A stretch of 64,000 bases of DNA from Hymenopus coronatus (lineage: Eukaryota; Arthropoda; Insecta; Mantodea; Hymenopodidae). Below the pieces are notes generated by a model. It made no database searches. It saw nothing but the letters and a program-made list of their open reading frames with translations, and was not told where the DNA came from. The first letter of the stretch is position 1; the number at the start of each line of letters is the position of its first letter. This document shows, piece after piece, positions 57,150 through 64,000 of the stretch. Position numbers and translations under genes: made by a program. The DNA lies in assembly GCA_030762935.1 (NCBI GenBank), contig CM060895.1, positions 41,282,001-41,346,000 of the forward strand, read 5' to 3'.

Positions 57150-57382
57150 ACCCCAGAGAGAACTGTCTCGGCTGCTAGGATCGCTGAGAAACCTTCTTAG
57201 GATTACTACATACGTAATGTTGCGTTTGGTAATGCTAGGGACTTCTGCGTGTCTGTGGCCTGTTTGCCGTGCCTCCCGGAAGGTACAGCCACAATAGATC
57301 CATAGATGCGGTCTGTTGGGATCGAACAGGGCCGTCTAAATGACAGGAGAGTGATCTAACCACTCAGCCACGGCGCGGCCAT
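57150..57382 (-). repeat. tRNA-derived SINE (family G relative)
   Basis: The minus-strand head CGCCGTGGCTGAGTGGTTAG has B box TGTTCGATCCCAACAG, then GACCGCATCTATGG and a ~150-bp body. Confidence 0.78.
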
Positions 57383-57565
57383 GTCCTATGTGATTGTCCT
57401 AGTCTAGCAGAACTAATAAGTCGCCAATTTCGAAACAATTTTCCAGTTTTAAGGATCTGCAGTCCTTCAATAAGACTAACTAAGATGTAAGTTTGGGTAG
57501 ACGCAAAACCCCTGATCAGATCGAAGTGCATGGCCCCCCCCCCGTACGATACCAGTACCAATACC

Positions 57566-57740
57566 CGTATTTGACGTATGCATAAATCCTTTCGTAAGTT
57601 AAAAGAGTTGCAGAACTCAACGGGGGCTATTTAAAATTAATACCGGTCAGTGAAGAACTGGCGTGTTTTACTTGAAATAGACCCTTTGAGTTCTGCAATG
57701 CTTTTAACGCACGAAAGGATATATGTACACGTCAAATACG
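57566..57740. repeat. Foldback element, ~67-bp inverted arms
   Basis: Left arm 57566-57632 and right arm 57675-57740 are imperfect reverse complements (shared CGTATTTGACGT, ATCCTTTCGT, GTTAAAAG, TTGCAGAACTCAA) around a ~42-nt loop. No target duplication found. Confidence 0.85.
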
Positions 57741-57820
57741 TGATAGTTGGAGCATCTGTTATATATGCAACATTTCTAGGGTGGCATATTTTCCTTTTTG
57801 ACCTAGACGGAACTGCCTAA

Positions 57821-58055
57821 GCTCGCCTCGGTAATGTAGGGGTAATGTGTCTGTCTTGTATTCAAGAGGTCGCGAGTTCGAATCTCGTTAAAGTGAATTA
57901 CCCGGATAAGATTTTTTCCGGGTTTTCCCTTACCCTGAGAAGACGCATATCGAGTAACTTTAAGCTCCATGAACCCCGAGATCATCTGAGCATCATTTAA
58001 CTATTTCATTCATCGTCCGATATGACAAACCAGATTAAAGGGCATTAAACTATAA
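57821..58055 (+). repeat. tRNA-derived SINE (family E)
   Basis: The head GCTCGCCTCGGTAATGTAGG has a GAGTTCGAATCTCG B-box arm. The body contains CTCCATGAACCCCGAGATCA, ending AAAGGGCATTAAAC and an A-rich tail. Confidence 0.85.
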
Positions 58056-58059
58056 GAAA

Positions 58060-59690
58060 GGAAAATAAAAAAGAAAGAAAAAGGAAAGAAAGAAAAAATC
58101 TGCTTTAAAGTGTTTCCGGTAGACTCCTGCGTTTTATCATACAATTATTGAGTCCGTTTCTTCATCGCTAATTTTAAATTCTACATATATTTCATACTAA
58201 AGATGTAATTACAGCATTTTAACACAAAACCACAGGAATAATTAAACTCCATATGTTGCTTAATTTTTCTAAAATAATGTAAGATATCAAGGGTTTTGAA
58301 GGGACAGCCAGTGAGGTTCTTGTTTTATATTAACTCGTCAACACTTAATTATAACTTACAAGCACTTCTACGTCTTTTGAAGATACAGCCTAGTTCATAG
58401 TCATTCCATCTTATAATAATGGCGTAACTAAGACATGCATCGATTCCTCATAGATGACAGTTAAATTACTGAAGATGTTGAATATTAGGTCAGAAAAGAA
58501 GATAAAAAGAAGCACAGATATAAAAAAAAAATGGACATATAAAAAAAACAAAAAAACAAAAAAATCCCAGAGAGTGCATTGTTCGTTACATACATAAAAA
58601 TACATTAAAATATCGTGAGAAAGAGCGATAGGGTGGAGGGAAATATTATCTGCAGTATCTGCTCTCATGTTATGTTAAGAATGCCAGCCGAAAGCACCGT
58701 GAACAATACCAAAACCTGTTCGTGTCTTTCCCCAGCGATGAAGTCTCCACCTACGCATGATGTAAATCTGCAAACCCTGCTATTGTTCGCTCTAAGATAA
58801 AGGTTCGCTTGTTATAACAGTCTGTGATGTTCTCGCTAGCGGTATTCTAGTCCAACAAAGGACGTTTAGAATGTATGTGATATGTTGGCAGGCTTTATTG
58901 TTAGAATTTTCTTCTTCAAAGAGGTTTAACATTACCTTCATATTACCTTCATAAGTAATATATGTATACGAAACAAATTGACAAATTATTTTTAATTTAA
59001 ATAAGCTGCATACATTGATAGTTTTTATTCAGGAAACAAATATACAATCCAACTGCTTCTTGTAAGTTACTCTGAGACAACTTACCCCTAGGAAACAAGA
59101 TTTTATGGTTGCATTTTTGAGGCAGGAAAGAAGCTGTTAAAACGAAAATATATTTCGTTTATTCTTAAACGCATAACTAAACCACAGCGGACGCACAATT
59201 TTTTTTTTAATTCCTGTAAATGTAAACTTTTAGAAAATTTGCTTGGCCGATCTCGTTGGTCGTCCTTGATACCGGTAGTCTCCTTTGGAAATGAAACTTT
59301 TTTTACACGAAACAACTTTTTTCTTTTTATCACTGCTAAACATATATATAAGATAAAAATAAAAATTAAAGTATATAACATACAGTGCTTATTAAACATT
59401 TTAGGTAACAAGCATCTTATAGCAAGGTCTGCTATATCATCTATTTTCGCTGAACTGTAATTGTATGTAGTAAATCTTTTAAATCAACCATACTTATTTT
59501 TAATTATAAATGTTTATTGAAACAAGCAACTACGTAAAGCAATTGTTCTCAGGCGGTAGAATTGTCATGGAAATCTTCATTCAATTGTTTCCGATGTTTA
59601 TTTAACATATATAGTCAAAGTCACATAAATAATCTCTGTTCTATATGTTCATAAAATGGTAAGTCCTTTCTGATATTTGTTTTATTTTAA
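58060..59690. other. AT-rich unassigned sequence
   Basis: No gene or recognised repeat over 1.6 kb, only short A/T runs. Confidence 0.5.
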
Positions 59691-59696
59691 AAATGG

Positions 59697-59987
59697 AAAT
59701 GGAGTTTTATTTATGAACGCTCTTGAACTGCTGTGGTTTTCAGCGTCCCATTCCATACTAGAGTAAAAGACTGATTAATTTTGTTCAGAGACCTCTTTAT
59801 CATGCTTGAAGTTCTTTTACGTGCTATAGATTTACGAAACGGGACCAACGGTTTTACTTCCCTTCCGAAGGAAGCCATGCTAAGGATTTTTAGGTCCGGA
59901 AAAATCCATCGCATTCCGCCAGGTTTGAAACAGCATATCTTGGGTTTTAGAAGCAAGCATAGTAACCACTATACCACGAGAGGCGAT
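59697..59987 (-). repeat. SINE-A, near full-length
   Basis: Minus-strand copy of about 290 bp: CCATTT tail at left, full body with CTTCCTTCGGAAGG, and a head ending TACCACGAGAGGCGA (head start at about 59987). Confidence 0.88.
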
Positions 59988-59989
59988 TT

Positions 59990-60740
59990 GCGAAAACTAG
60001 GGTTACCATAATTATTTGTCATAAACCCGGGACAGAAGTAAAATTATGAGCTGTGCTTTATTAATGATGGGCAATGTTAATTAAATACACAACTGTATTT
60101 AAGAAACTACTTGGGAACTTGAAGTACAAATCATATTTTTAATTAAAAGTTTATATATTTTGAGTTTTGACATTTTGTCAAGAACTTCACATATCACTTT
60201 AGTTTTATGGGCATTCGATTTTGTTATAGCAAACGTACTTTTCAGAAAATTTTATGGGGACACTTCTAATTCATGTTTTTGTTGGTTGCATATTTATTCC
60301 CTCCCTTAGCTTTCAAAGCCGAATCACCACATAACGCTCGCGAATAACTAATTTGATATCTTGCCAGAAAAAATAAATCTATAACTTTCAACCTAAGCGA
60401 TTATAGTCAAATTACGAATCAAGTAGTAATAATCCTATTGTAATATAGTCTGAGGCGGAAATTTTAATGCATAACGGAAATTATAGAAATTGCATAATAT
60501 CGTAAAATGTACATATCCTGTAAATTCGGGATTTTTAGCAAATTTTATTCAACCCGCTTTTCCGGAATGTATGGTAATCCTAGCGAAAAGTATATTTCAG
60601 TTTTATATAGCTGAGTACACTTTTGTTTAGTATGAACACTTAGCAATTAAACTGTTCCTTCTATTTTGCTGTATTAAATTCCATAATCCTACATTAAAAT
60701 TTGATATTCACTCTACATTGTGAACATACCAAGCAAGGTG
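59990..60740. other. AT-rich unassigned sequence
   Basis: Nothing recognised. Confidence 0.45.
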
Positions 60741-60744
60741 TCTC

Positions 60745-61060
60745 AAGGTGTTTCGTCTGAGGCTGGCATCGGTAGGTCATAGGATCGGTTCCCTGCGACC
60801 GACCTCTCTGACCCATGAGTTTTTCGGGTTCTTTCCAGGTAATTTGGCGACTTGGGGGAGCATTCTTCATTCCCCCGAACTTCCTGTCCCTTCATTTCAT
60901 TTTAATTTCATTCTAACCTGTCTCTTTGAGGGTTGTAAGTGTCGACGAGGACTGCGGCAGAGGCGCCATTTCGTGGAGATGTGTTCTGGAAATACAACTC
61001 TCGGAGACAGGATGACGCTGGTGGTTGTCTGCGGACTCAGGTGGTATATCCGGGACTGAG
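60745..61060 (+). repeat. tRNA-derived SINE (family H)
   Basis: The tRNA-like head (GTCTGAGGCTGGCATCGGTA, B-box-like GGATCGGTTCCCTGC) is followed by GAGTTTTTCGGGTTCTTTCC and a ...CTTCCTGTCCCTTCA body matching the element at 5128-6000. Confidence 0.65.
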
Positions 61061-61237
61061 CCACGTATTTCTGGCGCTCCCCGCATTGAGATGAAGAACT
61101 TCTTTAGAACTGCTAAGGATCCTCCACGGCGGCTCTTCGGCCTCCCTCTGAAATAACATTAATCTCATCCTTCCTCCAGGGGTCTGACGTACAATAAGCC
61201 CACGGCTGCAGTGTGGAATACCCCTCCGTAACGCGCG

Positions 61238-61240
<3 letters not shown>

Positions 61241-61289
<49 letters not shown>
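61241..61289. repeat. (CA)n microsatellite
   Basis: About 49 bp of uninterrupted CA after a GCGCGCG stretch, not part of Rep-B. Confidence 0.97.
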
Positions 61290-61290
<1 letters not shown>

Positions 61291-61465
61291 CGTAAGCATG
61301 CGCAACAGTTGAAACTGTTTGTGCTCGGGATGTCTTAACATATTCCTTTTAATAATTTGTTTTTATTTTTTCTATTTTTTCTCCAGAAACTAATACCAAA
61401 AAGTTTTGTTTTTGTGTGCCACATACAGTTTTTTTTGGACAGAGCTACAAAGACAGACAATGCTG

Positions 61466-61684
61466 TCTTTTGGCCGCGTAGTGGCCCAAAGGATAGACCA
61501 CTCACCTCTCACCAAGGCGGCCCGGTTCGATCCCAGGCGACCGTATGTGGAATTTGTGGTGGATAAAGCGCAGCAGGAACGGGTTTTCTCCGGAAATTCC
61601 ATTGGTGCTCCATGTTCATGCCATGTATTATCGGTGCCATTGCCTGCGGTGCCACAAGTAGTAAATAAATAAATATGTATATAT
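61466..61684 (+). repeat. tRNA-derived SINE (family G)
   Basis: The head GGCCGCGTAGTGGCCCAAAG has B box CGGTTCGATCCCAGG. The body is GACCGTATGTGGAATTTGTG, ending in TAAATAAATAAA. A possible 7-bp duplication AATGCTG lies at 61459-61465 and 61685-61691. Confidence 0.8.
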
Positions 61685-61691
61685 AATGCTG

Positions 61692-62350
61692 ACTTCGTAG
61701 CATGTTGGTACAGCTGCAACGGTCGCCCATGCTGATTTTCAAACACAACTTGCATTCCGCGACACTATCTAACTTTTATATAATATTATAACTCCAAAAC
61801 TATGAGAGAACCAGCAGTTCATTTAGCTGTTGAAAAATTAGTTACTGGTTTCATTGAACTTTATTTTACAATTCCGCAATTTTACAATTTTACATTAACA
61901 ATCTGAGAACACTTGTTCCAGGTTTAATATCCGCAAACAAAGAGGTCATATACTAAGAACTGTGAGTGTAGGTTTTTCACACTCTCTTTCGCATTGTTTT
62001 TGCAAAAATAATAGGCTAAAATTAAAGGCTCTCGTGTTAAGACTCACTAACATTAACCTTACTTCTCGGGAACTCTTTAATTGACATCCTTAACACAATT
62101 TTAGAGATGCAGCTTATGATAGTCTACGCTTATAGTATTCTTCTCTCTTCAACACATGGACTTGTTTGCTCGTATTATCATTGCCAGCTGCATCCGTGTC
62201 GCATAATATGTATAATTAATAAAGTATAAAGCAGTTTGCAGACCGGACGGAGGTAATCTATTTTTAAATCCCACGAATTACTACTGACCTCAAGAATAGT
62301 AAGATAAAGGCTTTTGTTGATTTAATATTTAGTATACGCGAAAAAGAAAA
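61692..62350. other. Unassigned sequence
   Basis: AT-rich, nothing recognised. Confidence 0.45.
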
Positions 62351-62353
62351 ACG

Positions 62354-62970
62354 TTTACTTTCTCTAGCAGAGAAAGTGTTGTATTCCATCCAAAAATTCA
62401 ATACCGAGATTTCACCAAAAATACATCTTTTGAGAAACTCTGAACCCAAAAAAGCATTTTTAGAAAAATGTCCGTGTATGTCTGTCAGTCTGTGTGTATG
62501 TGTGTGTGTGTGTGGGCTGCACAGTTCAAAAAGACCGTTAAATACCAAACAAAAATGCTGATCCGTTAAAACAGGGTCATATACAGTATTATTATTATCA
62601 TCATCATCATCATCATCAATATTAGAACTAACCATTTCCAAGATATTCCTAGCGTTTCAGCTTTAAAATACTTAACTTCTCTCAAAAGGGAAGTCGCATA
62701 TGTTTCATATTTTTTTGTTTTACTCCTGGCAAAAGAAAGCGAACCGAATTACAATGACAATCGCATAGCGGCAATTTTAAAAATATTTGGTTATCGCTTA
62801 GCCTATTGTACCCCTCCCCTCCTATTTCCCTTCTACTTACAAGGAAGCAAGTATTATGGCCATTTCTACTAATGTGTATCTCGATTGGCATGATAAAGAT
62901 AAAATAATAATGTTGTGTACATATAATGTGTTTGTGGAACAGATAGAGGAAATCATGTGAATAAAGCACA
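62354..62970 (-). repeat. Rep-B copy with internal deletion
   Basis: A minus-strand copy with both ends present, but the middle is replaced at about 62550-62625 by a segment carrying an (ATC)n tract (62587-62618). Confidence 0.82.
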
Positions 62971-63034
62971 TTTTTATTCCTTTGAGTACAGATTGAATGA
63001 AAAGAAAACAAAAAAAAAAAAAAACAAACAAAAA

Positions 63035-63676
63035 CTGTGTGTTCCATTCACATGACTCTTTACATCTCCATAACAAATTATTGTTAAAAAACTTATTCGT
63101 GTATCTACTTATTGCTAGCTGAGACAGAATTAGCAGAAATAACCTTATTACAAGTAGGAGTGCCATAGATTAAAGCGACAGTCAAATATTTTAAAATCTG
63201 ATTGTATGTGATTGAAATTCCTTTATTTCTATGGCCAGCAGTTGACAGATATAAGTATTTTATAACTGAAAACAATAACAAGGAATATCTAAAAAATAGT
63301 CAGATTTACAAAGAAGTATAACATAAATTATGTGTTTTAAGGAGAGTTACATTTTTGGTGCAATAAGTTTTTTTTCTATCTCTTACGTTTAGCAGTTATG
63401 CAAATTCATCAAAATTCATCAGAATAAATGTGTTCAGGAACTACACCCAGAAAATTCAAAATATACATTTTATTTGTCATTAATAAACAATATTTTAATC
63501 AAAATCGTTAGTCATTTTTGAGAAAATCAAAATTTTCGAAAAGTTTTTCAAGTAAAGGGTAGTTTGAGGTAAGGGGATTTTCTTGAAAGTCTTCGTGTCA
63601 CATCCTTGGACGATACTAAACTTAAATTCCAAGGTTGATATATTTTAACGGACTTTTCGTTTTTGAGCTATGCTGT

Positions 63677-63735
<59 letters not shown>
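63035..63735 (+). repeat. Rep-B copy ending in an expanded (CA)n
   Basis: From CTGTGTGTTCCATTCACATG through TTGAGCTATGCTGTCCAC, then about 58 bp of CA (63678-63735), the longest tract at this fixed position. The final ~170 bp are missing. Confidence 0.87.
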
Positions 63736-63738
<3 letters not shown>

Positions 63739-64000
63739 GAAAGAGGTAAAGCTAAAGTAGATGACTATGATTCGGGTTTTGATTTAGTTCCCCATCTGTT
63801 ACAGTATCTCAGGTGTAGAGAGAAGTTGACTTTGTTTGCATGATGAGAAAATTTCACACAAGATGAAGCGATGTAATTCCCAATGCAGCGATGAGGATAC
63901 AGGTTCTTGAGAATGTCTATATTCTGCATGAGATTTGCATTTAGAGCAGGTTCCAATTTAGAACTGTTCTACTCGGTCTGTAATTTTATTGCACTATCTT
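63736..64000. other. Unassigned right edge
   Basis: No feature recognised. Confidence 0.4.

Noticed and set aside
61037..61288. Minus frame starting with Cys-Val repeats
   Set aside because: The start is a translated CA microsatellite and the rest is SINE/unassigned sequence.

Overview
The window is nuclear DNA from a large, AT-rich, repeat-dense animal genome, most likely an insect. It has one spliced gene with kilobase introns, tRNA-derived SINEs, an RTE-type LINE, mariner, Merlin, hAT, piggyBac and Helitron remnants, and many microsatellites. Two SINE or repeat motifs (9736-9938; 25968-26225) look to me like ones common in orthopteroid (polyneopteran) insects. That placement is from memory and is tentative. 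I see no bacterial operon, CRISPR array, rRNA or intact tRNA gene.

The only host gene I can support lies on the + strand in three phase-0 exons (1573-1749, 6365-6622, 17806-18177). They encode about 268 aa. The N-terminal half resembles the RIIa dimerisation/docking domain of RIIAD1-like proteins. Introns of about 4.6 kb and 11.2 kb are filled with transposons.

The dominant component is one interspersed family, called Rep-B here. It is about 0.75-0.9 kb when complete, with roughly 30-40 full or partial copies on both strands (about 20 kb, nearly a third of the window, by eye). A copy starts TCTGATGTGTTCCATTCAC, followed by ACTTTCTCTAC. It ends in an imperfect hairpin, then GTAGAGAAAGT and an A-run. 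Its two 11-bp inverted repeats sit at unequal distances from the ends, it carries short palindromes and a (CA)n tract at a fixed internal place, and copies occur head-to-tail, head-to-head and nested. I do not recognise it. A Helentron/HINE-like rolling-circle derivative is one hypothesis.

Layout: 1-6.4 kb, gene start and intron 1 with SINE-A, a piggyBac MITE and Rep-B. 6.6-17.8 kb, intron 2 with Rep-B, a LINE RNase H fragment, SINE-D, a Merlin pseudogene, a 107-bp minisatellite, and two mariner pseudogenes of different subfamilies. 18-23.9 kb, gene end, a palindrome cluster and Rep-B. 23.9-25 kb, a 5'-truncated RTE LINE with 11-bp target duplications. 25-43 kb, mostly Rep-B and SINEs plus two protein-like segments I cannot name. 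44.3-46.1 kb, a decayed Helitron. 46-64 kb, SINEs, a hAT fragment, a LINE 3' fragment, a foldback element and Rep-B.

At least seven target-site duplications can be read directly, so several insertions and nestings have base-level boundaries. All transposon proteins seen are broken, so nothing here looks autonomously active. Coordinates of repeat copies are by-eye estimates, usually good to about 10 bp except where a duplication defines them.
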